A stretch of 64,000 nucleotides of DNA from Lachnospiraceae bacterium (GTDB taxonomy: Bacteria; Bacillota; Clostridia; Lachnospirales; Anaerotignaceae), in contig DPJA01000038.1 in NCBI GenBank assembly GCA_003543235.1, forward strand, positions 322,415-386,414. Direction: 5' to 3'. The notes below the pieces were generated by a model. It had not been told where the DNA came from. It worked only from the letters and a program-made list of their open reading frames with translations, and searched no databases. The position numbers were made by a program, and so were the translations under genes. Shown piece after piece: positions 17,633 through 25,799 of the stretch (position 1 is the stretch's first letter; the number at the start of each line of letters is the position of its first letter).

Positions 17633-18451
17633 TCAACTTTCCTCAAGCACATTAATTAATATATCTGCAAGTGGATACATGGCGTTTTGTGCCTGCTGAA
17701 GGGTATTGCTTTCACATCCAGCCTCTACCAATATACTTTTAGGCATAATAAATGTAGAATATCTGTAAGGCTTTATATATATTCTTCTTGCAAGACCCTT
17801 ATAATTTTCATTAAATGCCATATACATTTTAAGGCTTAACGCCAAATTTTCCTTTATATATGGGTTTTTAAGGCTGTCTTGTGCTGTACATACACCGTTT
17901 ACAAGCATTAATTTAGCTGTGTCTTTCCCGTCAATATCACAGTTCATTTCAATGCCCTCTTGTGCTGAGTCCCTATGCAAATCTATACACAATTCTATTG
18001 AGGGATATTTTTGTAAAATCTCCTTAACCCCTATTTCCATTCTTTCATAGCTTCCATCAAGCTTTTTTTCTCCATTGTCCATATCATATTCTTTTACATC
18101 ATGTACCACTGTTATACCATAATCCTTTGCCAAAATATCTGCCAAAGTATCTCCTGCATCTACAACCGTGCCACTATCACTGTATCCCTCCTGTGAGTGA
18201 CTGTGAAAAATAAGTACCTTGGGCAAATTTCCACTTAAATCTGCCGTTACATCTGTTTTAAGCAGTTCTTTAACATCAAGCATTTCTTTTGCTTGTTCAG
18301 TATCCTCCTCCATTGCAAAAATATCCTCATCGTCATTTTCGTACTTCTGATTTTTGCAAATAGCAATAGTGCTTGCCACAGCTAAAACCAAAACCACCGT
18401 TAAAAGCCTTAAAAATCTTTTTCTTATTCTGAAAGTTCTAATTACCATCAT
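17633..18451 (-). CDS. spoIIP: Stage II sporulation protein P (septal peptidoglycan hydrolase)
   Basis: SpoIIP is an amidase/endopeptidase that with SpoIID and SpoIIM thins septal peptidoglycan and drives engulfment. The 272-residue protein has one N-terminal membrane helix (about 14-32), an acidic spacer, and the SpoIIP catalytic domain with zinc-ligand motifs VLIFHSHSQEGYS (about 90) and ELCIDLHRD (about 155), ending in SILVEAGCESNTLQQAQ. It is shorter than the Bacillus protein (about 400), mainly by losing the extended N-terminal region. The spoIIP-lepA order is conserved; gpr, usually upstream, is absent here. Two membrane-proximal Lys/Arg-rich stretches support an Nin-Cout topology. Confidence 0.9.
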   Translation of the reverse strand: MMVIRTFRIRKRFLRLLTVVLVLAVASTIAICKNQKYENDDEDIFAMEEDTEQAKEMLDVKELLKTDVTADLSGNLPKVLIFHSHSQEGYSDSGTVVDAGDTLADILAKDYGITVVHDVKEYDMDNGEKKLDGSYERMEIGVKEILQKYPSIELCIDLHRDSAQEGIEMNCDIDGKDTAKLMLVNGVCTAQDSLKNPYIKENLALSLKMYMAFNENYKGLARRIYIKPYRYSTFIMPKSILVEAGCESNTLQQAQNAMYPLADILINVLEES

Positions 18452-18491
18452 TTTTTATCCTCCTTTTGTACAAACTTATATTGCTTTTAAT

Positions 18492-18520
18492 ATAGTATTA
18501 TTTGTATTTCCAAAATATGA
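18492..18520 (-). promoter_or_regulatory. Sigma-E-like promoter candidate for spoIIP
   Basis: On the minus strand TCATATT, a 14-base spacer and AATACTAT resemble the sigma-E consensus (kmATATT, N14, CATACAnT), with two mismatches in the -10. spoIIP belongs to the mother-cell sigma-E regulon in Bacillus. It overlaps the divergent pdp promoter. Confidence 0.4.
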
Positions 18521-18535
18521 AAATAGAGGTATACT
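18507..18535 (+). promoter_or_regulatory. Sigma-A promoter candidate for pdp
   Basis: TTTCCA, 17 bases, TATACT, ending 35 bases upstream of the pdp start. It shares DNA with the opposing spoIIP promoter candidate. Confidence 0.5.
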
Positions 18536-18570
18536 GTAACTAATAAAATATTATCCAAAGGAGGTTTTTA

Positions 18571-19872
18571 ATGAATATAGTAGATTTGATTATAAAAAAG
18601 CGTGATGGCGGAAAGCTTACAAAAGAAGAAATTGATTATTTTATAGATGGAGTTACCCACGAAAGCATTCCTGATTATCAAGTTTCTGCAATGCTTATGG
18701 CAATGTTTCTTAATCCCCTTAATACTGAAGAAACTACCATGCTTACACAAGCAATGACATATTCTGGCGAAATCTATGACCTTTCTGATATAGATGGAAT
18801 AAAAGTTGATAAACATTCCACAGGTGGTGTTGCGGACACAACAACACTTATTCTTGCCCCTCTTGTTGCTTCCACAGGTGTTCCCGTGGTTAAAATGAGT
18901 GGTCGTGGTCTTGGTTTTTCAGGTGGAACACTAGATAAACTTGAATCTATACCTGGGTTTAACGTTTCTGTTTCCAAAGAGAACGCTGTGAAATTTGCAA
19001 ATCAAAGCAATATAGTAATTATGAGTCAAAGTGAAAACCTAACGCCTGCCGACAAAAAGCTTTATGCAATGCGTGACGTAACAGGTACGGTAGATAGTAT
19101 GCCCCTTATTGTTGGCAGCATTATGAGCAAAAAAATTGCCGCAGGGGCAGATGCCATTGTTCTTGATGTTAAATGTGGCAGTGGTGCATTTATGAAAAAT
19201 TATTCCTCAGCAAAAGAGCTTGCAAAGCAAATGTGTGCAATAGGTAAAGCTGTTAACCGTCGTGTAACTGCTGTCATAACAAGCATGGAGCAACCTCTTG
19301 GGCAAAATATTGGTAATTCACTAGAGGTTATAGAGGCAATAGAAATACTCAAAGGCAATGTACAAGGTGACTTACTTGAGGTGTCCCTTACCCTTGGTGC
19401 ATATATGCTCATAAGTGCAAACCGTGTTTCAACTGTTGAAGAAGGTCGTGCAATACTCATGGAAAACATAAAAAATGGCAAAGGTCTTGAAAAATTTCGT
19501 CAGCTTATTGTTCAGCAGAATGGTGACCCAAATGTTTGTGATAATTATTTGCTTTTCCCCCAATGCAGTCATAGTTTAACACTAAAGGCAGAAAAAAGCG
19601 GTTTTGTAGAAAAAATGAATACCGCCCTTATTGGAAGAGCCTCGGTAGAAACAGGTGCAGGACGAAAAGAAAAAACCGATACTATAGATTATGGTGCAGG
19701 GATAATTATGAAAGTTCGCGTAGGTGACCATGTTTGCGAAGGCGACCCCACAGCAATAATCTTTTCCTCCTCAGACGAAAAATGCCAAACCGCCTTATCA
19801 TATTTAAAGCAAGCTATTTATATTAGTAATAAAAAACCCCAAATACCACCGTTAATTTTAGATGTTATATAG
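18571..19872 (+). CDS. pdp: Pyrimidine-nucleoside phosphorylase
   Basis: Cleaves thymidine, deoxyuridine and uridine with phosphate to base plus (deoxy)ribose-1-phosphate. The 433 residues start with the alpha-helical domain (IDYFIDGVTHESIPDYQVSA) and carry the family signature in KHSTGGVADTTTLILAPLVA and SGRGLGFSGGTLDKLES; the phosphate-binding KCGSGAFMK is present. Length fits NP-II phosphorylases. The strong AAAGGAGG site precedes the ATG. It is co-transcribed with deoB, which handles its sugar-phosphate product. Confidence 0.95.
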   Translation: MNIVDLIIKKRDGGKLTKEEIDYFIDGVTHESIPDYQVSAMLMAMFLNPLNTEETTMLTQAMTYSGEIYDLSDIDGIKVDKHSTGGVADTTTLILAPLVASTGVPVVKMSGRGLGFSGGTLDKLESIPGFNVSVSKENAVKFANQSNIVIMSQSENLTPADKKLYAMRDVTGTVDSMPLIVGSIMSKKIAAGADAIVLDVKCGSGAFMKNYSSAKELAKQMCAIGKAVNRRVTAVITSMEQPLGQNIGNSLEVIEAIEILKGNVQGDLLEVSLTLGAYMLISANRVSTVEEGRAILMENIKNGKGLEKFRQLIVQQNGDPNVCDNYLLFPQCSHSLTLKAEKSGFVEKMNTALIGRASVETGAGRKEKTDTIDYGAGIIMKVRVGDHVCEGDPTAIIFSSSDEKCQTALSYLKQAIYISNKKPQIPPLILDVI

Positions 19873-19884
19873 GAGGCTATTGAA

Positions 19885-21060
19885 ATGAAAAGAGCAATTA
19901 TTATTGTTTTAGACAGTGTTGGTATTGGCGAACTGCCTGATGCCTCAAATTTCGGAGATGAGGGAAGTAACACTTTGGTTAACATAAAAAAAGCAATTCC
20001 ATCACTAAACCTGCCAAATCTCTGTTCACTGGGCCTTGGCAACATTGACGGCGATGAAATCTCTATCCTTGGCAAGGTTGCTGCTCCCATAGGCTGTTTT
20101 GGTAAAATGGGCGAGGCATCTATAGGTAAAGACACCACCACAGGTCACTGGGAAATTGGTGGAATAATTACTCGAGAACCTTTTCCAACTTTTTCAGAAA
20201 ACGGATTTCCAGCTGAGGTTATGGGCAAACTTGAAAACGAAACAGGCTATGGCTTTTTAGGTAACCTCAAAGCTTCTGGCACAGAAATAATAAATGTCCT
20301 TGGTGACGAACACGTAAAAAGTGGGTACCTAATTGTTTATACCTCCGCTGACAGTGTTTTTCAGGTTGCTGCACATGAAGATATTGTTCCCGTTGAAAAA
20401 CTTTATGAAATATGCAAAACTGCCAGAAAAATCCTTAGTGGAAAATATGGCGTTGCCCGAGTAATTGCACGCCCTTTTACAGGCACAAGTGGAAACTATA
20501 CACGAACAAAAAATCGTAAAGATTTTTCACTTCCTCCAACTTCAAAAACCATTTTGGACTACGCAAAGGAAAAAGGAATGACCGTTGCTGCCGTTGGTAA
20601 AATTGAAGATATATTTGAAAATCAGGGCATTACGACCTCAAACCACACTACTAACAACAATGATGGTGTTGAGGCCACTATACAATATCTTAAACAGGAT
20701 TTCGAGGGCATACTTTTTACCAATCTTGTTGATTATGATATGCTTTACGGACACCGAAATGACGTTAAGGGTTATGCAAAAGCTCTTGAAGAATTTGATA
20801 AACGTCTGCCAGACATTATGTTGACACTTAAAAATGATGATATATTATTTATAACTGCTGATCATGGCTGTGACCCAACCACTTCAAGCACTGACCATTC
20901 ACGTGAATATGTGCCTGTTTTAGCGTATGGGAAAAATATTAAGTCTGGTGTAAATCTTGGTACTCGTAAAACCTTTGCAGATTTAGGGAAAACAGTGTGC
21001 CATTACCTAAACCTTGATACAGATTTTGAAGGAACAAGCTTTTATAATGATATAAAATAA
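19885..21060 (+). CDS. deoB: Phosphopentomutase
   Basis: Converts (deoxy)ribose-1-phosphate to the 5-phosphate in nucleoside salvage. The 391-residue alkaline-phosphatase-superfamily protein has metal-binding LDSVGIGELPDA at the N-terminus, the phospho-threonine loop GKDTTTGHWE (about residue 85), VDYDMLYGHRND and ITADHGCDPTTSSTDHSREY near the C-terminus. It follows pdp by 12 bases and supplies the next step in the pathway. GGAGG lies just before the ATG. Confidence 0.96.
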   Translation: MKRAIIIVLDSVGIGELPDASNFGDEGSNTLVNIKKAIPSLNLPNLCSLGLGNIDGDEISILGKVAAPIGCFGKMGEASIGKDTTTGHWEIGGIITREPFPTFSENGFPAEVMGKLENETGYGFLGNLKASGTEIINVLGDEHVKSGYLIVYTSADSVFQVAAHEDIVPVEKLYEICKTARKILSGKYGVARVIARPFTGTSGNYTRTKNRKDFSLPPTSKTILDYAKEKGMTVAAVGKIEDIFENQGITTSNHTTNNNDGVEATIQYLKQDFEGILFTNLVDYDMLYGHRNDVKGYAKALEEFDKRLPDIMLTLKNDDILFITADHGCDPTTSSTDHSREYVPVLAYGKNIKSGVNLGTRKTFADLGKTVCHYLNLDTDFEGTSFYNDIK

Positions 21061-21075
21061 AGAGGTGAATTTTAT

Positions 21076-21279
21076 ATGCCAAAATGTTTTAGAATTAAAC
21101 AAAATACTATAACACCTTCCCCTTATAATGGAATTTACATTACAAATAGTGAAAAGCATAAATTAATGCTTTATGTTATTTTCACAGCCATTTTCACTGC
21201 CCTTTCTGTTCTTTTAAGAAAAAGTAATTACAAAAAGTATAATATACCCTATTGTATATTATACTTTTATAACGTATAA
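21076..21279 (+). CDS. Small hypothetical protein with one membrane segment
   Basis: An open frame of 67 codons, 15 bases after deoB, with a good GAGGTG ribosome site 8 bases before its ATG. The product would have a basic, Cys-containing N-terminus and a single hydrophobic helix (LMLYVIFTAIFTALSVLL, about residues 31-48). Its last 15 codons run through a stem-loop and the -10 box of ychF, so the C-terminus may be unconstrained sequence. I do not recognise the family. It could be a real small membrane protein or a chance frame behind a Shine-Dalgarno-like site. Confidence 0.4.
   Translation: MPKCFRIKQNTITPSPYNGIYITNSEKHKLMLYVIFTAIFTALSVLLRKSNYKKYNIPYCILYFYNV
21235..21270 (+). terminator. Stem-loop after deoB
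   Basis: Perfect 13-bp AT-rich stem AAGTATAATATAC / GTATATTATACTT with a 6-base loop, followed by TTAT. A probable weak terminator for pdp-deoB, just before the ychF promoter. Confidence 0.5.
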
Positions 21280-21280
21280 T
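21275..21280 (+). promoter_or_regulatory. -10 box of the ychF promoter
   Basis: Perfect TATAAT 37 bases upstream of the ychF start; the matching -35 position (21252-21257, TTGTAT) is 17 bases away and lies in the preceding stem-loop. Confidence 0.5.
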
Positions 21281-21317
21281 AAAAGATACTGTAGTAATTT
21301 ACGAAAGGACGAATATT

Positions 21318-22415
21318 ATGAAATTAGGTATTGTAGGATTGCCCAATGTAGGCAAATCAACATTGTTCAATTCAATGACTTTAGGCAAAGCAGAGGCAGC
21401 TAACTATCCGTTTTGCACCATAGACCCAAATGTTGGTGTAGTAACCGTTCCTGATAAACGCCTTAACCGACTTGCAGAAATTTACTCTTCCCAAAGAATT
21501 CTTCCAGCTGTTATAGAGTTTGTTGATATTGCAGGTCTTGTTAAGGGTGCAAGTAAGGGCGAGGGTCTTGGCAATAAATTTTTAAGCCACATACGTGAGG
21601 TAGACGCAATTGTACACGTTGTACGTTGCTTTGAAGATACTAATGTTGTCCATGTAGATGGAAGTATCGGGCCTATACGTGATATTGAAACTATTAACCT
21701 TGAGCTTATTTTTTCCGACCTTGAGGTACTTGATAGACGTATTTCCAAAACAATTAAGGGTGCCCGTGCAGATAAATCACTTCAAAAGGAGCTTGAAATA
21801 CTTAATATACTTAAGGAAGCTCTTGAAAATGGAAAATGTGCAAGGGCAGTTGAATTTGATACACCCGATGATAAAGCATTTGTGGAAAGCCTTACTCTTC
21901 TTACAGCAAAACCTGTACTTTATGCTGCCAATGTAATTGAAGATGACCTTGCAGACGATGGTGCTAACAACCCAAATGTTGCTGCTGTACGCAACTTTGC
22001 CGTTGCAGAGGGTTCTGAAGTTTTTGTACTTTGTGCAAAAATTGAAGAGGAAATATCTGAGCTTGAAGAAGATGAAAAAACTATGTTCCTTGCAGATTTA
22101 GGCGTTGCAACCAGCGGTCTTGACCGTCTTATACGTGCCAGCTACAAGCTTTTGGGGCTTATCAGTTATCTTACAGCCGGCCCTCAAGAAACTCGTGCAT
22201 GGACAATTACACAAGGTACAAAAGCACCTGGTGCGGCAGGAAAAATTCATAGTGATTTTGAAAGAGGATTCATTCGTGCAGAAATTGTTGCCTATTCAGA
22301 CCTTGACCAATTAGGCTCATATAGCCTTGCCCGTGAAAAGGGTTTAGTACGTAGTGAGGGTAAAGAATATGTAGTAAAAGACGGTGACGTAATCTTATTC
22401 CGTTTTAATGTATAA
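21318..22415 (+). CDS. ychF: Ribosome-binding ATPase YchF
   Basis: Obg-family P-loop protein that prefers ATP and associates with ribosomes, with roles in stress and translation. The 365 residues are the standard length. G1 is GLPNVGKSTLFN, G3 is DIAGLVKGASKGEGLGN, and the G4 position is the non-canonical NVIEDD, the change that gives ATP specificity in this family. A coiled-coil insert (about 130-200) and a C-terminal TGS domain (about 280-363) follow. A strong bidirectional terminator ends it. Confidence 0.97.
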   Translation: MKLGIVGLPNVGKSTLFNSMTLGKAEAANYPFCTIDPNVGVVTVPDKRLNRLAEIYSSQRILPAVIEFVDIAGLVKGASKGEGLGNKFLSHIREVDAIVHVVRCFEDTNVVHVDGSIGPIRDIETINLELIFSDLEVLDRRISKTIKGARADKSLQKELEILNILKEALENGKCARAVEFDTPDDKAFVESLTLLTAKPVLYAANVIEDDLADDGANNPNVAAVRNFAVAEGSEVFVLCAKIEEEISELEEDEKTMFLADLGVATSGLDRLIRASYKLLGLISYLTAGPQETRAWTITQGTKAPGAAGKIHSDFERGFIRAEIVAYSDLDQLGSYSLAREKGLVRSEGKEYVVKDGDVILFRFNV

Positions 22416-22420
22416 AAAGC

Positions 22421-22447
22421 AGACCACAAGAAATTATCTTGTGGTCT
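22421..22447. terminator. Bidirectional terminator between ychF and the DUF1887 gene
   Basis: Perfect 11-bp stem AGACCACAAGA / TCTTGTGGTCT with a 5-base loop. TTTTTG follows on the plus strand and CTTTTTA on the minus strand. Confidence 0.88.
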
Positions 22448-22453
22448 TTTTGT

Positions 22454-23647
22454 TTATATATTTTTCCATTTAAGTCCAATTAAATCATAACCATTTACTG
22501 CTTTTACAAGACGTTGACCAAAATCAGGGCTTAATACATCTGTTTGGTCAAGCATCTCTATACCCAGTTCTTTAGCCCTTTTGTATGTACCATTTTTCAT
22601 GGTTTTGTCCTGCCCAAACGATACAATGATGCTTTTTGAAAACCATCCACCCAAACGCTTTTTTTCAATAAGAAGTTCGTTCAATGCTGACGTGTCGGCC
22701 GCACGAAGCTTACAGCTTATAAATACAGGCATACTTCTATCCTGCAAAATAACATCAATTTCATTACCTGCAACAGTAATGCCGTCATAAGCATCCCAAT
22801 CAACCATAGTTCCCAACTTAACGTCTTGAAATACACCGGATTTAACTGCGTGTATATATACAAACATTTCCAACCAAACACCAAAACTTATAAGATAGCT
22901 TTTTGCTTTTTTAGATGCAAATGTAAGCACTACATATTTACCAGAAAAATATAAATTCTTTATAAACCCATATTTTTGAAAGTCATACAGTAAATCCTTG
23001 TCTGGGCTTACCCAACGACCATCTTTCTGCTGAATTTCAGTATGTATCCTTAAATCCAAATCGCCTGCTGATGTGTCTGCCATAGCAACCTGAAAAAAGG
23101 TGCAAGTGCTACGCCACTTATTAAGGTGTGTAAACAAAATTTTGCACATTTCCAATATTTTTGAGAACTCCCTTTCTTCTGGCTCATCGTGGGAATTCCC
23201 AATAAATGCTGCTCCATGGGCATCAACAAAATCCTCCAGGGTAAGCTGAGCTGCTTTTATTACCTCACTTTCGTTATTGATGTTAAAAACCTTTTCCTCA
23301 ATAATATCAGTATATATTAACTTTACGCCCATCTCAGTTCCTGCCTTATACCCTGCAATGGTCATTAATTCACTTCCACCTGTAAGGTCAATTATGCAGT
23401 TGGTGTTGCTTTTAATAATTTTACAAATCTCCTTATATATTTGGTCAATACTAAAAATATTTACTGGGCATATGTTTACCTCAATATTTGGCATATGCTT
23501 TTTGAAACATTTTTCAAGACTGGAAAACCTGTTCAAATCTTTAAATGCCTTGTCATAAATATATATAACCTTATCTGGTTTAATTGTGAGTACACCCAAT
23601 GTATTTTTAATTACATCTTTATCATAGAATTCTATCTGCGTTGTCAT
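22454..23647 (-). CDS. DUF1887-type protein: CARF domain fused to PD-(D/E)XK nuclease (Card1/Can2-like)
   Basis: Predicted cyclic-oligonucleotide-sensing nuclease. The 397 residues contain an N-terminal Rossmann-like CARF domain (about 1-125) with the ligand-loop motif IIDLTGGSELMTIAGYKAG (about 85-103), a linker, and a C-terminal PD-(D/E)XK domain with E260, NEIDV (295-299) and ISCK (310-313), where D298 and K313 fit the catalytic pattern. This arrangement matches DUF1887, the family of Card1, whose ssDNA/ssRNA cutting is switched on by cyclic tetra-adenylate from type III CRISPR complexes. No cas gene or repeat array is in the window. It follows gerW by 28 bases on the same strand, so it looks like the last gene of that operon. 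The ligand and the biological role here are unknown. Confidence 0.82.
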   Translation of the reverse strand: MTTQIEFYDKDVIKNTLGVLTIKPDKVIYIYDKAFKDLNRFSSLEKCFKKHMPNIEVNICPVNIFSIDQIYKEICKIIKSNTNCIIDLTGGSELMTIAGYKAGTEMGVKLIYTDIIEEKVFNINNESEVIKAAQLTLEDFVDAHGAAFIGNSHDEPEEREFSKILEMCKILFTHLNKWRSTCTFFQVAMADTSAGDLDLRIHTEIQQKDGRWVSPDKDLLYDFQKYGFIKNLYFSGKYVVLTFASKKAKSYLISFGVWLEMFVYIHAVKSGVFQDVKLGTMVDWDAYDGITVAGNEIDVILQDRSMPVFISCKLRAADTSALNELLIEKKRLGGWFSKSIIVSFGQDKTMKNGTYKRAKELGIEMLDQTDVLSPDFGQRLVKAVNGYDLIGLKWKNI

Positions 23648-23649
23648 AA

Positions 23650-23660
23650 CGGTTTAACCG
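23650..23660 (-). promoter_or_regulatory. Palindrome between ribosome site and start of the DUF1887 gene
   Basis: CGGTTTAACCG is an 11-base palindrome filling the unusually long (13-base) gap between AAGGAG and the ATG. It could be a protein operator, or fold in mRNA to bring the ribosome site closer to the start. Neither is proven. Confidence 0.35.
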
Positions 23661-23675
23661 CTCCTTTAAATTCTA

Positions 23676-24080
23676 TTATTCAACAATTATTTTTTCTTCA
23701 AACTTAACTTCTTCTTTAGGCTTATCTTTTTTGCCAAAAATAGAGCCAAAATCAAGTTTGGAAACAACACCCGGTGCCATATCAATAAGCTTATTTATAG
23801 CATCTTGATTTTTAATATTAATAAGCTGAACATTGCCATTAATAATGGCTATTACGGCACTTGGTGTAATTTTAGCACCCATTCCGCCACCGCTTGATTC
23901 GCTATTTTTTTTGTCTGTGTTCTCGCTTACTCCGGTGCCCAAACCAAAGCTAACCTCAATAAGCGGTAAAATCACTACATCACCTATAGTTATTGCATCA
24001 CCCACTACAGTTTTTGTTGAAATTAAGTTTTCCAGCTTGTCACATAATACATCCATATTGTTACTAGTACCTTTTCCCAC
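23676..24080 (-). CDS. gerW: GerW/YtfJ-family sporulation protein
   Basis: GerW is needed for spore germination responses in Bacillus and is made in the forespore; its biochemistry is unclear. The 134-residue protein has the family pattern: N-terminal dimer-like segment (LENLISTKTVVGDAITIGD), VILPLIEVSFGLGTG, a glycine-rich GGGMGAKITPSAVIAI core and a Lys/Glu-rich tail. The start is a GTG at 24080, with AAAGGTGA upstream and only two bases between the DUF2953 stop and this codon. DUF2953 followed by gerW is a common pair in Clostridia. Confidence 0.88.
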   Translation of the reverse strand: MGKGTSNNMDVLCDKLENLISTKTVVGDAITIGDVVILPLIEVSFGLGTGVSENTDKKNSESSGGGMGAKITPSAVIAIINGNVQLINIKNQDAINKLIDMAPGVVSKLDFGSIFGKKDKPKEEVKFEEKIIVE

Positions 24081-24082
24081 TT

Positions 24083-25081
24083 TTATTCACCTTTGCCTTT
24101 CATATAAGTTCTCCATATTTTATAAATAGACTTAGTAAAAATAAATTTTACCATAGCGGATATAAACGTAAATATTTTAATCCGCCCAACAATCCTTAAC
24201 TCACCCTCAAAAATTTCTTGGTCAAATTTCCCTTTTATATTTATGTTTGAATTTATTGTTCCTTTAACAATTCCAGCCAGAGCCAAAATATATCCTGTTA
24301 ACGCAGGGTCACCCACACCAACAGTTGCATAGATATACACACTTTCAGGAAAGACACCTTTAAACAACCTTTTAATTAATTTAGTGCAAGCTTTTAGGAC
24401 TTGTTTTTTTTCTTCCCATGGCATCTTCTTAAAATAATCAACATCTATTTTTTCTTTTTCATCATTTTTTGATGTTACTTCTTTTTTAACTATCTTCTCA
24501 TCTTTTATGGATTCTTTAGTTTGATTTTCTTCCATTTTTATGGAATTTGACGCATCCATTTTTATTTCTTCTTCAATTTTCCTAAGCTTTACTCTCTTAA
24601 CAATTACCTTTTCGTCTGATACTTTTCCCATTGCCACTATCTCTGGTTCCGCAGTAATTACGGTCTTTTTTTCTACTTCCAAAATCGAAGGTTCTTCCAT
24701 TGAGGGCTGTTTATCTAACTTTTTTTCAACAGCAGACACTGACACTTTGGGCTTTACTACTCTCTTGTTTTTGCTTATCTTTTTCTTCTTTGCTCTTTTT
24801 TTAATTCCTCTGGCTTTCATAATTTCTTCAAGCCTTCGACCAAAAAGTTTAACCTTAAAATCAGGCTCACCATTAGCATAGTCAAACTCAATGCAGATAA
24901 TACCAAAAAGCCATTTAACCCAACCCTCACCACTTATATCTTCATATTTTTTGCCTTTAATATCATATACAAAAGGTACAAAAAATACTATACATATTAG
25001 TGCCAATATTACAATCAGTATAATAAGAAGTATTATGCCAATTATCTTCAAAATACTCAGCAAAATCCACAATGCTTCCAT
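24083..25081 (-). CDS. DUF2953 membrane-anchored protein with long charged insert
   Basis: Function unknown; DUF2953 proteins accompany gerW in spore formers. The 332 residues begin with one or two membrane helices (about 5-38), then VKWLFGIICIEFDYANGEPDFKVKLFGRR, typical of the family, then an insert rich in Lys and Glu (about 90-230), and the conserved C-terminal part (FPESVYIYATVGVGDPALTG to about 290) ending near the membrane again. The insert is longer than in many relatives and probably disordered. AGGAG precedes the ATG. Confidence 0.78.
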   Translation of the reverse strand: MEALWILLSILKIIGIILLIILIVILALICIVFFVPFVYDIKGKKYEDISGEGWVKWLFGIICIEFDYANGEPDFKVKLFGRRLEEIMKARGIKKRAKKKKISKNKRVVKPKVSVSAVEKKLDKQPSMEEPSILEVEKKTVITAEPEIVAMGKVSDEKVIVKRVKLRKIEEEIKMDASNSIKMEENQTKESIKDEKIVKKEVTSKNDEKEKIDVDYFKKMPWEEKKQVLKACTKLIKRLFKGVFPESVYIYATVGVGDPALTGYILALAGIVKGTINSNINIKGKFDQEIFEGELRIVGRIKIFTFISAMVKFIFTKSIYKIWRTYMKGKGE

Positions 25082-25100
25082 CTGTATCTCCTTAAATTTT

Positions 25101-25799
25101 TTAGCTAGTTTTCTTTCTTCCTTTTAATACAAATATCAGCGAAATTATAAAATATATAAAAACCATACAAAGAAATATAACGCCTATTTTTATTGCCATG
25201 TTAATAAAGAAAATCTCTGGCACCATGTTTAGCAGTCGGTCAGTAGAATAATCCAAAACCCATAGCGTATTTGTAAACAAAATTTCATGTAATACAATAA
25301 ATGCGTCTGTAAAATTTCTAGATATAATGTAAGCTAATATACCACTGGCAATTGTAATGACAGATATTGTGAACACCGCACTTTTGGAAATTGTGTTTTT
25401 AATAGGTAATCTAAACATTTTCATTAATATAAAAAGAAGTGCTGCTATACCTATTAATATAATTCGTAACTTTTTACCACCAGCAACAAGATTACGTACA
25501 TCAACCATATGGTCTTTCTCACGCTGATTAAAAAATTCCTTTTCCTCACCAGCTACGTTTACAATAATGGAAAGGTCATCCCTCTTTCCGTCCATATAGC
25601 TTATAAGCTGTTTAGTCACATACATAAGGTCTTTTTCATTTACTGCTATGTTTGAGTACACATCATTTTCAACATACTGGTTTCTATAAAATTCAAAATC
25701 ATTTATTGCCACTATCTTAACCGATGTTAGTAATAAAATCATTATAATAGCCACTGAGATTGTTATGCCAAAAATATAGCTTAATGCTTTCAAAATCAT
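25101..25799 (-). CDS. DUF1461 (TIGR01906) integral membrane protein
   Basis: A 232-residue membrane protein with about five transmembrane helices: one N-terminal, an extracytoplasmic region of about 75 residues, then four more helices. The extracytoplasmic part carries the DUF1461 motifs FEFYRNQYVENDVY and FNQREKDHMVDVRNL. The function of this family is not established. Its ATG overlaps the stop of the upstream gene by one base (TAATG), so translation is coupled. Confidence 0.78.
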   Translation of the reverse strand: MILKALSYIFGITISVAIIMILLLTSVKIVAINDFEFYRNQYVENDVYSNIAVNEKDLMYVTKQLISYMDGKRDDLSIIVNVAGEEKEFFNQREKDHMVDVRNLVAGGKKLRIILIGIAALLFILMKMFRLPIKNTISKSAVFTISVITIASGILAYIISRNFTDAFIVLHEILFTNTLWVLDYSTDRLLNMVPEIFFINMAIKIGVIFLCMVFIYFIISLIFVLKGRKKTS

